From Poecilobothrus nobilitatus (Eukaryota; Arthropoda; Insecta; Diptera; Dolichopodidae), in NCBI GenBank assembly GCA_947095535.1, contig OX352774.1, positions 233,579,825 through 233,643,824 of the forward strand: a DNA stretch of 64,000 bases. Direction: 5' to 3'. How positions within the stretch are numbered: position 1 is the stretch's first letter; each line of letters begins with the position of its first letter. Positions 51,291 to 63,260 of this stretch are shown piece by piece. The translations under genes and the position numbers were made by a program. The notes under the pieces are model-generated. The model ran no database searches. It saw nothing but the letters and a program-made list of their open reading frames with translations, and was not told the origin of the DNA.

Positions 51291-51608
51291 AAAAAAATGT
51301 ATATATAAGACATTAGAAATTCAATCATAATATTCAAATATTGATAGAGAGAGCGATAGGAAAAAAACAAAACGAGTGAGGACAAAATAAAGTTGTGTAA
51401 AATAAATCTGGATACTAATAAAACATAAATAAAAATTCATAAAAAACTATGGATAGATAAATGGGCAAAAATCAATTTAAGAATACAAAAATGTAAATAA
51501 TCGGTTTGAATATTTCAAACTTAAATTTTTTAACATATACATACTTACTTATAGTTTTTCTAATTCTGATTTAAACAAAAAATCTATACAAAATAAAAAT
51601 ATTATTCT

Positions 51609-51646
51609 AACGGATACTTTCTTCTTAATTATAGAAAGTATTCGTT
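51609..51646. repeat. 14-bp-arm hairpin
   Basis: AACGGATACTTTCT and AGAAAGTATTCGTT, one mismatch, 10-base spacer; GTATTCGTTAA is repeated just after. Confidence 0.55.
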
Positions 51647-51850
51647 AAGTATTCGTTAATTCGTTACACCTTCGATCAAATTTTATAATTTTACTGTTTC
51701 GATCAATTTTACTTTTGGTACTTTTTCAACTTTTCGATCAATTTTACTTTTGAAAAATCAACTTTAATCAAAAGTGTTACCATCATCTTAATATATTAGA
51801 TATATATACCTAATACAGTTAGTATATGTATAAACATAATTCAATATTAT

Positions 51851-51877
51851 AATGATCATGTGTGTTACATGATCATT
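51851..51877. repeat. Perfect 11-bp-arm hairpin
   Basis: AATGATCATGT, GTGTT, ACATGATCATT: exact complement with a 5-base loop. Confidence 0.65.
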
Positions 51878-51879
51878 TC

Positions 51880-53106
51880 GCGCATTTTTATCACTTTAAT
51901 TCGCACTGTCATCCGTCATAATTTAAAGTAATTTTTTTGTGTTTTGTTTTTTGTTTTGTTTTTTTTTTGAATTTGATTATATTGTGGACAATTGAATATG
52001 ACGAGCGCATGGCCAAAGATGATACTTCTTTTTTGTTTTTCTTTAAAATAAAAAAATGCAGTTTTTTTGTTTTCCTTTTTTTTTTTTTTTTGTAAATTTT
52101 GATCCATTAAAACAAAAAAAAATTACTTTTTAAGTGATTTAATACTCACTAAATGGGTATATTATCACAACATTATTTATGTACATATGTATATAATATG
52201 GTTTAGGGATCAGTATGTTTAATATACGTAAACTTATTGCACATATACATACTTACATATACATAAGTATAAAAATATAATCATATTGAAAAAAAAAAAA
52301 TCAAATATAAATTAATGAAATTAAAAAAAAAAGTTATGTGACAAAAGATAAGTATGTAATGTAAATGCATTTGCACTTGACAATTATTGTAATAGAAACC
52401 CACATTAAATTTCCGGAAAGAAGCAAAAACAAAAAATTTAGGTTATATTGTGATACGGACTTTATTAAAATTAAAGTTTAGCATTTTTTGTTTTCTTTTG
52501 CAAAACTTAAAAATTTTCTTAGTTCTAATTTTATACGTATTAAAAACAATATAGAAAAAGATATCATCCAGTACAATAAATTAGCTTACGTAATTTAAAT
52601 AATTAAATAATTGTTCTTAAAATTATTTAATAAAATTATATAATTTCAATTTATGTATATGGCAAAAAAAAATTTTTTGATGTCATTAATATTAGACAAA
52701 TAAACCTATAATAAGAAATTCGAAACGACATTTGCACATTAGATTCAAAAGCAACCATGCATATGTGTAGAATCAGGCATTACTTTATTGTAGGTTGCCT
52801 GCGTTTAAAATTAAACTGAGTAAAGAGTAACTGATTCGCAAGAGAGTAACTGAAAAAAGCAACTGATTCGCAAATGATGTTTCCGATTTTAGCATATATA
52901 TACATAATGTGAATTGTGATTGTGAATATTCTATAAATGTTTTATTAAAAAAAAAATTTAAAATCGCTCCTTAAATGTAAGTATAAAAAGATATCGAACT
53001 ATTTTTCATACAACACTTTACAGGAACTTTCTCACATATAAAAACATAACATAACCAAAAAGTATTGAATTAAGAAAAATTACAAAATACATTTTGAGAT
53101 TATTTT
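51880..53106. other. A/T-rich non-coding sequence
   Basis: Nothing recognised except long T/A runs and a GATTCGCAA direct repeat near 52831 and 52864. Confidence 0.5.
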
Positions 53107-53416
53107 AAACGAGGAAGAGTGCAGTAGAGTAGACTGTGTCAACTCTGGGATACCCGTATGAACGTAATATATCCTGTTTCTATAAAACTTGATCATCTTT
53201 TAAAAACATTCAGAGTTTTAGTACCGAACTACAGAGATATATTTATGTAAATTGTGGAGTTGTATGATAGCTACCCGAATCTATTGCGCCTAGCTTCATT
53301 AAGTTCCAAGAAATGCAAAAAGCCTGAACCGGCTGCTTTAGACCATTCAAATTTTACAAAAGTTTTTGGCATGCAACTCGACACTTTTTCACTAAATTTC
53401 AGATAGCTAGCTTCAA

Positions 53417-54951
53417 TAGACACTGAGTTATTTTCATTTAAAAAGAGAAGTTGTATGGCAACTATCCGAACCTGTCATATCATCACAACAAAATTTTACA
53501 GAAGTTGTTGCCATAAAACTCGATCATCATTTGCAAAATTTCAGATACCTAGATTGAATAGACACTGGGTTATTTCCATTTAAAGAAAGAAGTTGTATGG
53601 CAGCTACTCGAACCCGGCGGCCGAAAATGCTGGAGTTAAATAGCAAAACTAACAATTTTGTAAAAGTGACGTAAAAAAAATTGCAGCCTCCTAACTCCTT
53701 TATTTTTTGAGTTATCGTGCGGACGGACACTGAGTTCTTTTCATTTAAAAAGAGATTTTGTATGGCAGCTACCCGAACCCGTCACACCACCACAACCAAA
53801 TTTTGCAGAAGTTGTTGCCATAAAACTTGATCATCATTCGCAAAATTTCAGATACCTAGATTGAACAGACACTGGGTTATTTCTATTTAAAGAAAGAAGT
53901 TGTATGGCAGCTACTCGAACCCGGCGGCCGAAAATGCTGGAGTTAAATAGGAAAACTAACAATTTTGCAAGAGTGACGTAAAAAAAATTTCAGCCTCCTA
54001 GCTCCTTTATTTTTTGAGTTATCGTGCGGACGGACACTGAGTTCTTTTCATTTAAAAAGAGATTTTGTATGGCAGCTACCCGAACCCGTCGCACCAGCAC
54101 AACCAAATTTTGTAGAAGTTGTTGCCATAAAACTTGATCATCATTCGCAAAATTTCAGATACCTAGATTGAACAGACACTGGGTTATTTCTATTTAAAGA
54201 AAGAAGTTGTATGGCAGCTACTCGAACCCGGCGGCCGAAAATGCTGGAGTTAAATAGCAAAACTAACAATTTTGCAAGAGTGACGTAAAAAAAATTTCAG
54301 CCTCCTAGCTCCTTTATTTTTTGAGTTATCGTGCGGACGGACACTGAGTTCTTTTCATTTAAAAAGAGATTTTGTATGGCAGCTACCCGAACCCGTCGCA
54401 CCACCACAACCAAATTTTGTAGAAGTTGTTGCCATAAAACTTGATCATCATTCGCAAAATTTCAGATACCTAGATTGAACAGACACTGGGTTATTTCTAT
54501 TTAAAGAAAGAAGTTGTATGGCAGCTACCCGAACCCGGGGGCAGAAAATGCTGGAGTTAAATAGCAAAACTAACAATTTTACAAAAGTGACGTAAAAAAA
54601 TTTTCAGCCTCCTAGCTCCTCTATTTTTTGAGTTATCGTGCGGACGGACACTGAGTTCTTTTCATTTAAAAAGAGATTTTGTATGGCAGCTACCCGAACC
54701 CGTCGCACCAGCACAACCAAATTTTGTAGAAGTTGTTGCCATAAAACTTAATCATCATTCGCAAAATTTCAGATACCTAGATTGAACAGACACTGGGTTA
54801 TTTCTATTTAAAGAAAGAAGTTGTATGGCAGCTACCCGAACCCGGGGACAGAAAATGCTGGAGTTAAATAGCAAAACTAACAATTTTACAAAAGTGACGT
54901 AAAAAAATCTTCAGCCTCCTAGCTCCTCTATTTTTTGAGTTATCGTGCGGA
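53417..54951 (+). repeat. Tandem array of five 307-bp units
   Basis: CGGACACTGAG recurs at 53724, 54031, 54338, 54645 and 54952, exactly 307 bp apart each time. Units 2 to 5 (53724-54951) are nearly identical; the unit at 53417-53723 is more diverged, and a partial unit continues after 54951. Each unit is itself a dimer: GACACTGAGTT...TATGGCAGCTACCCGAAC and GACACTGGGTT...TATGGCAGCTACTCGAAC lie 142 bp apart, so the unit divides into about 142 + 165 bp. High similarity of the middle units suggests recent expansion or homogenisation. Confidence 0.92.
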
Positions 54952-55050
54952 CGGACACTGAGTTCTTTTCATTTAAAAAGAGATTTTGTATGGCAGCTAC
55001 CCGAACCCGTCGCACCAGCACAACCAAATTTTGTAGAAGTTGTTGCCATA

Positions 55051-55568
55051 AAACTTGATCATCATTTGCAAGATTTCAGACGCCTAGCTTTATTAACTTC
55101 CAAGAGGTGCAAGAAGCCTGAACCGGCTGTTCTAGGCCAAACAAATTTTACAAAAGTTGTTGGCATATAACTCGACACTTCTTTACTAAATTTCAGATTC
55201 CTAGCTTCAATAAACACTGAGTTATTCTCATTTAACCGGATAAGTTGTATGGCAGCTACCCGAACCCGCCGCACCACCACAACCAAATTTTACAAAAGTT
55301 GTTGCCATAAAACTTGATCATCATTTGCAAAATTTCAGACGCCTAGCTTCATTAGGTTCCAAGAGGTGCAAGAAGTCTGAACCGGCTGCTCTAGACCAAC
55401 CAAATTTTAGAAAAGTTGTTGGCATGTAACTCGACACCTCTTTACTAAATTTCAGATTCCTAGCTTCAATAAACACTGAGTTATTCTCATTTAAACGGAG
55501 AAGTTGTATGGCAGCTACCCGAACCCGCTGCACCAGCACAACCAAATTTTACAGAAGTTGTTGCCATA
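55051..55568 (+). repeat. Two tandem 259-bp units, related to the 307-bp units
   Basis: AAACTTGATC recurs at 55051, 55310 and 55569, 259 bp apart. Units share the GTATGGCAGCTACCCGAACC and CAAATTTTACA.AAGTTGTTG blocks with the 307-bp array. Instead of the GGCGGCCGAAAATGCTGGAG half they carry TTCCAAGAGGTGCAAGAAG and TGAACCGGCTG. A diverged relative of this unit occurs at the left of the array (about 53284-53420). Confidence 0.88.
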
Positions 55569-55772
55569 AAACTTGATCATCATTTGCAAAATTTCAGAAA
55601 CCTAGCTTGAATAGATACTGAGTTATTTCTATATAAACATAGAAGTTGTATGGCAGCTACTCGAACCCGGCGACCGAAAATGTTGGATTTAAATAGCAAA
55701 ACTAACAATTTTGCAAAAGTGACGTAAAAAAAATTTCAGCCCCCTAGCTCCTTTATTTTTTGAGTTATCGTG

Positions 55773-55806
55773 CGGACGGACGGACGGACGGACGGACGGA
55801 CGGACG
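55773..55806 (+). repeat. (CGGA)n microsatellite
   Basis: Eight and a half CGGA units at the junction between the tandem array and the conserved right end of element B. Single GCGGACGGAC versions end each 307-bp unit, so the tract probably expanded from that sequence. Confidence 0.9.
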
Positions 55807-55946
55807 TACATGGCTTAATCGACTCAGAATTCGATTCTGAGCCGATCCATACCTTTGACACTATATCTAGCTCGACTCCTTTAAGGTGTCACAAACGTAA
55901 TGGCAAATTTATTATACCCTTGAACATAGTTCATACGGGTATAAAA

Positions 55947-57389
55947 ATGTTCTGTAATATTCGATATTTAAATTGTTTCTTAATTAAATTTCAAAATAAT
56001 AAATACATCTTTATCAAGTTTAAATTCAATTATCAGCTATAATGTTTATGGTATATTTAGAAATTTAAATTAATGCAATCTTGTATACTTAAGATACAAC
56101 GGACAACAAAATTAATGAACCTCTGTAATTCGAGAAAAAAAAGAAGCAAAATATAAAATAACTAAGGAAAATAACCATAAAATCAAAGTATTTGATGTTA
56201 GAAAGCTGACACGTGACACCAGAATTAAGTATTTGGCGTTAAAAAGGCTTAGAAGTAAAATCACCTCCGAAGTAAACTATTTGGCCTTAAAAAGACTAGA
56301 CAATATTTAAAATTTTAAGTTATCGTATACCTATATTTAAATTCATTATAACCAGTTATCGTATATTAAGAGCAAATAAATTGCAATTAATATCCTATGC
56401 TCTCTTTTAATTTTCAATACTTAAGTAAATCTTGTTTTAATATCTCTATTTAAGAGAAAATTTCATGTTAAAATAAACTTTTATACATGATATACATGAT
56501 AAATAATTTCTATCGAGTAGCGAATACCGATATTAAATAGACTTGTCATTTTTATTTAAATTAAAAAAATCTTCTTTTGAATTAAAAAAAAAAAAACCAT
56601 ACCCTCCCTTACTATAAAAAAAATTATAGCATGCGATAAGATATAAAATTATAATAATTCAAATCAATTTAATTTTATAAAAATATATACTAAGTATTCA
56701 TAATTTGTATTTCTTTGTTTTTTTGGTGTTTTGTTTTTTCAGTTTAGAGGGTCCCAAATACAAAAAAAAAAAAAAAACATTTGTTTTATTAAACGAATTA
56801 GTTGTGAATTAACTGGGAAACAATTTCAGAGAATCAATTTGGGACAGTCACATGTTTAATATTGAAAATTTTTGGGTACTTCAAAAGAATGAATTAATTC
56901 AATTAAGGAAATTTACAAATTTATAAAATTTATTTTATTTGTTTTTTGTTTTTGTTTTGTGATATAATACAAATTTAGAAAAATAATAAAACTAAAATCA
57001 TATACCTATACACACATACACATTTTATTTATTTTTTACCACAAAATTATTAGGCATTTTAATAAAATTATTTAAAAAATTTAAAAAAAAAAGGAATGAA
57101 ACTACAACTAATATGGTTTTTTTTTTTGTTTTTGAAGTACTCTTGACAATAGTCTCAAGTATAGTTCACTTTAAATAAATTTTTGGACAGTAATAATTTA
57201 ATTAATATTGAAAAAAATAAACTATTATTTGATTAGTAATACATTTGCCGAATTTTATAAATAAATACTGAAATAGTGAAAGTATAAATAGTATAAATAG
57301 TGAAAGACTTAATAAATATAACGCGCATAAAGTCCAAAAAGAAGGAATAGCATTTAATTAATTTAAAATTATTTATTTATATGTATATA
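55947..57389. other. A/T-rich non-coding sequence
   Basis: A diverged direct repeat (AAGTATTTG..GTTA.AAAG, about 56187, 56228 and 56275) and homopolymers; no gene. Confidence 0.5.
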
Positions 57390-57784
57390 CCTTGTCCTTT
57401 TTTACTTTAACTGAAAACGTTTTTACTTTGAGTTAATACATTTTTACTTTAAGTGTAGATTTTTTACTTAAAGTGAAGAAGTTTTTACCTTAAATGAAGT
57501 TTTTTACATTATCATTTGTAATTAAAGTTAAAGTATAAAAATATATACAATATACATATACATATATATATATATGTATATATGCATAAATACCCGAAAC
57601 AAATATATATATATATATATATTTATTATATATATAACATAAATTAATGAAGTAAAAATTCTGTACGTAAAGTAAAAATCTCTTCACTTAAAGTAAACAA
57701 TTTTCACTTAAAGTAATAATGTCTTCACTTAAAATAAAAAATATTCACTTAAAGTGAAAATGTTTTCAGTTAAAGTAAAAAAGG
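57390..57784. repeat. Inverted minisatellite: CACTTTAAGT-type repeats facing each other around a (TA)n core
   Basis: The left arm (57390-57520) holds about five spaced copies of TTTTTACTTTAAGTG variants. The right arm (57648-57784) holds the inverse, CACTTAAAGTAAAAA, about six times at roughly 24-bp spacing. The outer ends match best: CCTTTTTTACTTTAACTGAA lies on both sides in inverse. The centre is (TA)n-rich (57540-57640). This could be a MITE with tandem-repeat arms or an inverted minisatellite. Confidence 0.7.
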
Positions 57785-57809
57785 TATATATATATATATA
57801 TATGTACTT

Positions 57810-58985
57810 AATTGTAAATACAAAAATTTCATATTTTAACTTTCAAGAATAACTAAATGTAATTTTTCCTTTCGATATTTTCTTTAACGAAAATGACATC
57901 ATCAACTTCAGGTCATATCATCAAATTACATCTTAAATCAATTTATATATCAATAATTCAATATGATAGAACAAGGTGAATAGAGTAGTGCACATCTAGG
58001 AAAACCAAATTTAGTTACTTATATAGAATTTTTTCAAAATAAATCCAGTTTTAGTAGAGTAAGCGAGTGTAAAAGGTATCATTAAATCTTTGAATGAAGA
58101 ATTATTTTAACTTTGTTTAGAATTATTTTAACCTTAAGAATTATTTTAACTTTGTTTAGTTATATATGATTTTTTGTTGATAATAGGGTATATGTATTAA
58201 ATACATTTATAAAAAAATGCAAGTAAATTTGTTAATCATTTATTGAAATTGTTTTTAATTGTAATTAATTAGATGAGATTAGAATTAGATTAAGATTAAG
58301 AATTTGGATTTTTTTTTAGAACAACTTCAACCTTAAAGTGGAAAATTCAATGTACATACGTTTATTTTGTTTTGACAGTTTTATTCTTTTCTATATTTTA
58401 TACGTTCCTTACGCTTTTCAGACTTTTGAAACGTATAATAAACATGCTTTGATGCCACTTGAAATTCTAATCAAAGATAAATGACATTTTAATTGTAATC
58501 AAAGAGAAATTGTCATTTTAAAAAATATGGTTTAAAAATTCTATACTTATAAAATAAAAATAAAAATAATTTTATCTTAATTAAAAAGTGATTAACATTT
58601 AATTTCATAGAATTGATGAAGTGGATATACATTTTAGTTGAATTACTTTGGCGTTTATGCATTTTACACTTTTCTATTTAGTTGAATTCCATATATAAAC
58701 TCTAATATTCAATTTTAATATCAAAATCTTATAACATTGTCAAAGCGAGAATCTGAGTTCAATAAGTTTTGCTCTGATAAATACAAGTCTTCCCAAATGT
58801 TTTTTCTACACAAATATTTTCAGTTAAAAAAAAAATATCTAAAATTACGTATTTTTGTGTTTTATTATTTCAATTTAAATTTAAACGTTATTAAATATTT
58901 TCTTAATATATAAATTACTTTTTAAAGTAAACTATACCTGTATATACATAGGTATATATTATAAAATATCAACAATAATTTTTGA
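57810..58985. other. A/T-rich non-coding sequence
   Basis: No gene seen. Short direct repeats: GAATTATTTTAACTTTGTTT twice near 58100-58160, and TAATCAAAGA.AAAT..CATTTTA twice near 58472-58520. Confidence 0.5.
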
Positions 58986-58987
58986 GT

Positions 58988-59390
58988 TTGCTAAAATCGA
59001 ATGCGACAAAATCTTGTACACAAAATGCTTGCTTTCGAAAATCTTTTAAAACAAAATCTTTTTTCCAAAATCTTCTAGGATAAAATCTAGCATGTAATTC
59101 AGAATATCGTATATTCTTATACATATATAAATATTCTAGAAAAAATCCTGGCAATCCTGCTTTTGAATCCAACTCAAAAATTCTCCTTAACTATTTATTT
59201 ATACATACTTTAAAAACAAAGCCACAATCTATTCCTTTTGAAAATATTTTACAAGATTTTGTCGATGAAAGATTTTGTAATGCAGGATTTTAGAAAGATA
59301 GATTTTGTAATGCAAGATAAAAAAAAAAAAAAGCAAGATTTTGTCGCAGGTTGATTTTGGTGTGCAGGATTGTGACCCGCTTCCATAATT
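58988..59390. repeat. Inverted minisatellite of a GATTTTGT motif
   Basis: The left part (58994-59095) has serial CAAAATCTT / AAAATCTT copies. The right part (59250-59385) has the inverse, AAGATTTTGT, GCAGGATTTT and so on. GCGACAAAATCTTG at 58999 is mirrored by CAAGATTTTGTCGC at 59335-59348. The minus-strand open frame over the left part reads repeated DF-rich peptides (FVLKDF, CVQDFVAFDF), explained by the repeat rather than by a gene. Confidence 0.65.
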
Positions 59391-62340
59391 TTTAGAAAAT
59401 AAAAAATTTTAAATTAAATTAAATTAAAAATATTACATAATATAATTATTACCTTATTTCCGTCTGTGAAAATTTTGACAAATAATAATTTAGCAGGTTA
59501 TTAACCTGCTATAATATCAATTCCTAAAAATATGCAAATCGATTAATCCACACAATAAAAATGTGTATATATATGTACTTATATGTTTGTTTTTTATATA
59601 TATACTTTTTTCTTTTTTTTTTTTTCTATATATATATTTAATAAAAAACAATTAACACCTTTATACAATTAAAAATTAATTTTAATATTATTAAGTTTTT
59701 TAAAATCTTTTTTTTTTTTTATAAATTTTAAATTAAACTTAACTTTAGAGATTTTTTGTTATTAAAAATTTATTTAAATTAATTTTTCTTTTCTTTTCAG
59801 TAAAATTCAATTATTGTTAATAGATATATAGATTTGTTTATTTTAAGTTGAAATATTTTAATTGAAAATCTTTTTTAACAAATTTTCACTTTTCCAGAGA
59901 AAAACAAACATACCTATATTAGAGATGATAATTAATTAAAAAGGCATGACGATTATATACACGAAATTAACAAAACTTCAAATTGAAGAAAAAGTTTTTT
60001 TTTTTAGTTTTTTAGTTTTGTTTTTTTTTTAATTTTCTTTTGTTTTTAACTTTTTTCTTTTTATTGTTTTTGTTTTTTTTTTTTTTTTGTACACTAAATA
60101 TATATTTTTACTTATAGAAATTTTCCGGTAATTTAAAGGTAAAGAATATTAAAAACTTTTCTTTTCTTTATTGACTATATAAGAAAAAAAAAAACAAACA
60201 AAAATTCAAGAACAATTACATATATATATATATAATATACTTATATTGTACAGGTGTAAATATACAAAAAGAAAAGAAAATTATTCAAGGTAAATTTTTT
60301 CACAACTAGTATTTTTTTTTTTCCTAAAATTGTTTTCTTTTTTAACATATATGTTTGTATCGATATATTAGAGTAAAAGTACTCGGTTGTTTTTTGTTTT
60401 TTTTTTTTTTAGAACACTTTTTATATGAACTTTTAAAACAAAAAAGTTTTAAAACAAAAGTTTTTTTTTTTTTTTTATTTTTATTGTTTTGTTCGTTATA
60501 TAGCTGAAATTTAAAAACAAATTTTTTTTTTTTGGTTTGCTCCACTTATTTTTCTTTTTTTTTTGATTCTATAGAAAAAAAAAAAAGAAAATTTGTTAAT
60601 TGTTAGAAAAATTGTTAGGAAAACTTTTTAAAAATTTTATAGCATATATTATATTATTATATACGTAACGCAGTAAATAAAGAATTTATACATGTTATTT
60701 TTTTTTTAAGGAATATTAATCCGTTTAATTGATCTTAAGTAATTGTTATTATATATGTATATTATATATAGGTATATTCTCAATTTAAATTAATTATGCA
60801 ACTGTAAGAGCATTAAATTAAAAATGTGTTTATTAAATCCAATTTATATTTAATGATTTTTTTTTTTTCTTGTTTTTTAATTTTTTAATTTATTTTTAAA
60901 TGAAAAAAGTTTTAAACTTTTTAATAAGAGATTGAAAAAAGACGAAAGCGTTAAATAAATGTTCTTGTGTTTTTTTTTTTTTTGGAAAATCGCAAAATTT
61001 CAAGTAAATTTTTTTTTAAATTCAATATGATCTAACATTGTGTTTTTTTTTTTAAATTTAATTTTCTTTTATTTTAATGTTCCTGTACCTATTTTTAAAA
61101 ATATTAAACAGAACGATACTTTCAAAATAAATCGTAAATTTAATTTGTATTTTTTTAGAGATATTAAAACGTTTTAAAAAAAAATTGTTTATTTATTATT
61201 GGACTGTAAAAAATTGCCTTTTAATTATTATTTTAAATTATTTATTTACAAGATCAAAGAAACGTGGATATAAACTTAGAAAATACATTACATAGAATGG
61301 TCCTGAAAGAAATTTAAAACCTAAGAAAGCATAAACATAAATCAAAAACTTAACTCACTATATATGCAAGATAAGATATAACAAACGTTTGTTAGAGTTA
61401 TCTATGTTCCTCAATGGAATAAATAAAGATAAATAAATGATAGGTACATTATATTTTTCTATAATATTATCAATACTAATACTCTATACTCTATAGTAAA
61501 ATACAATTTTGCCTAATTACAAATGAATCAATGAAAACCTTTTGAAAATTTCTTTAATTTTAAAATAAAACTTAAATTTTAATAAATTTATGTATATATA
61601 ATTAAACTTAATATTAATATTTATATAAATATGTTCAAAATCTATTGTGCGATTTAAATATTAAAAATAATTTAATAATTTGTATAAATTTAATTAAAAA
61701 GTTCCCTATCACTTTCATTGTATATTCTTCGGTTAAATTGAATTTATCTGAAGCTAAATAATATTTAAAAAAAAAAAAAAAACAATATAAAAATAATTTT
61801 TTGGTAAACGTATGTTTTAAGGTGACAAATAATTAATGTTTAATTTTTTAATGATTTTTATACGTAATATGCAATAAAATTTTAAGTATTATTTTTAATT
61901 TTTTATACATAGGTATTTCTATATATTATAAAACTTAAGTACCTATATAGGTATTTCTTTTGATTAGTTTATACTTTTAGTTATTGTATTTTTTTGTGCT
62001 CCACTATTTCTTCACAATTATTAATTTTTTTTTTTTTTTTAATATTGTTTTATTATTTTTCTATAACGAATTAAATAACATTTATAGAATTTTATTTTGT
62101 ATGTTAATTATATAATTTCTTTTTTAAATAATTTTTTTCTTTCAAAAAATCTTACAATCGTATATATTTTTCTTTTTTTCTTTTTAAGGTTTTTCTTTTT
62201 TAATATTTATCCATTAATTTTTTTTTTTTTTTCACTTGGTTAAACTTTTTAATAAACAATTAAATTATTATTTTTTTTTTTGTTTTTAACATAACAATTA
62301 ATTTAATTAATTATAAATTTTATTTATTTCAAAATTTTTA
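59391..62340. other. Extremely A/T-rich sequence
   Basis: Dominated by T and A runs, some over 15 bases (60020-60600, 61000-61200, 62020-62290). No gene or structured repeat recognised. Confidence 0.55.
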
Positions 62341-62344
62341 ATTT

Positions 62345-63260
62345 TATATACCAATGTAATATAAAATTTTGAATAACGGTTCGTTTTTATCCGCGAAACG
62401 TTCGACCATATCAAATTCAAGATCGTGAATGAAATCACCACAAAAAATAAAAAAAATAAAACTATGATACCGTTAGGACGACGTTTTTAATTTTTTTTTT
62501 TCTTTCTTTTTTATTTTTTTTTATTTTTGTTATTTCTTTAATATCATCATCATGATAGAATCAGCATCAATATTATCATCATTAGTATTATTATTATTAT
62601 TATCGTTCAAAAATCATGAAACACAAAAACGGACCCCCTTCAGACCTCAACAATAAAAAAAAATTACAAAACTTTGAAAAAAAAAATTGTTTTTTTTTAA
62701 ACAACATTAAGACACAATATATACACACCCCTATGTACCGATAAAATTAAATAAAAAGGGAGAAAAAGAGATAGAACGAGTGAAAAGAAAAAACAAAAAA
62801 AAAATAAATAAGAATATAATTTTATAATAAAATATTCCTCCTCGTTTTTCAATTTGTTTTTGTGTTTTTTTTTTCTTCTTCTTTCTAAATCAGATTTTCC
62901 AAAAATAATAATGAAATTTTTTTTATTTTTTACTTGCCATCATTATAATTTTTTTTTGTTTTTTTTTTTCTTAAATTAATATATAAAATTGAACAGACAA
63001 AATGAAATAGTGGTAAGAGAAAGAGAGCAAAAGAGAAGTAAATTTAATGTGTTAATAAAAATAAAAAATGTATAATTTTTATCCACACATATACATTCAA
63101 AGGAAAAAGGAAAGAATTTATTCGCTTGGTAAAGTATAACAAAGTGAATTCAACGCAACACAATAACAGCAACTACATAAACAAAAACAACAACAACAAC
63201 AACGGCAATGGTAATATACAAAATAACAATAAAAAATCACCGTGGTAATGTTTAGTTTTT
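62345..63260. promoter_or_regulatory. Higher-complexity stretch, candidate 5' exon, promoter or enhancer
   Basis: Compared with its surroundings this stretch has CpG-containing, less repetitive sequence: CCGCGAAACGTTCGACC (62391-62407), GTTAGGACGACGTT (about 62472-62485), CGGACCCCCTTCAGACCTC (62630-62648), and an ATC/TAT trinucleotide block (62543-62604). A (CAA)n tract precedes CGGCAATGG (63185-63210). CAA/CAG-rich and CpG-containing islands like this are common in fly 5'UTRs and enhancers. If Drgx has an upstream non-coding exon, this is one place to look. No promoter motif is certain. Confidence 0.25.

Larger units (their letters stand above)
53107..55946. mobile_element. Repeat element copy B, 2.84 kb, same ends as the 21.0-26.9 kb element
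   Basis: Left end: AAACGAGGAAGAGTGCAG, TGTCAACTCTGGG, ATACCCGTATGAAC (53150-53163). Right end: GAGTTATCGTGCGGACGGAC, GTACATGGCTTAATCGACTC, CCATACCTTTGACACTAT, TATATCTAGCTCGACTCC, then GTTCATACGGGTAT (55929-55942). The two 14-mers are exact reverse complements. The interior is almost wholly tandem repeats (307-bp and 259-bp units) and a (CGGA)n tract. No transposase. The interior has nothing in common with copy A beyond the ends, so the family seems defined by its termini. No convincing target duplication found for this copy. Class unknown. Confidence 0.7.

Noticed and set aside
53527..55545. Family of related minus-strand peptides with RVRVAAIQL
   Set aside because: The similarity comes from the 307/259-bp DNA repeats; the frames have no start context and break at different points.
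53417..55568. CRISPR array
   Set aside because: Units are 259-307 bp, contiguous without spacers, in a eukaryotic context.
58969..59172. Minus-strand 67-codon gene with DF-rich repeats
   Set aside because: Explained by the AAAATCTT minisatellite.
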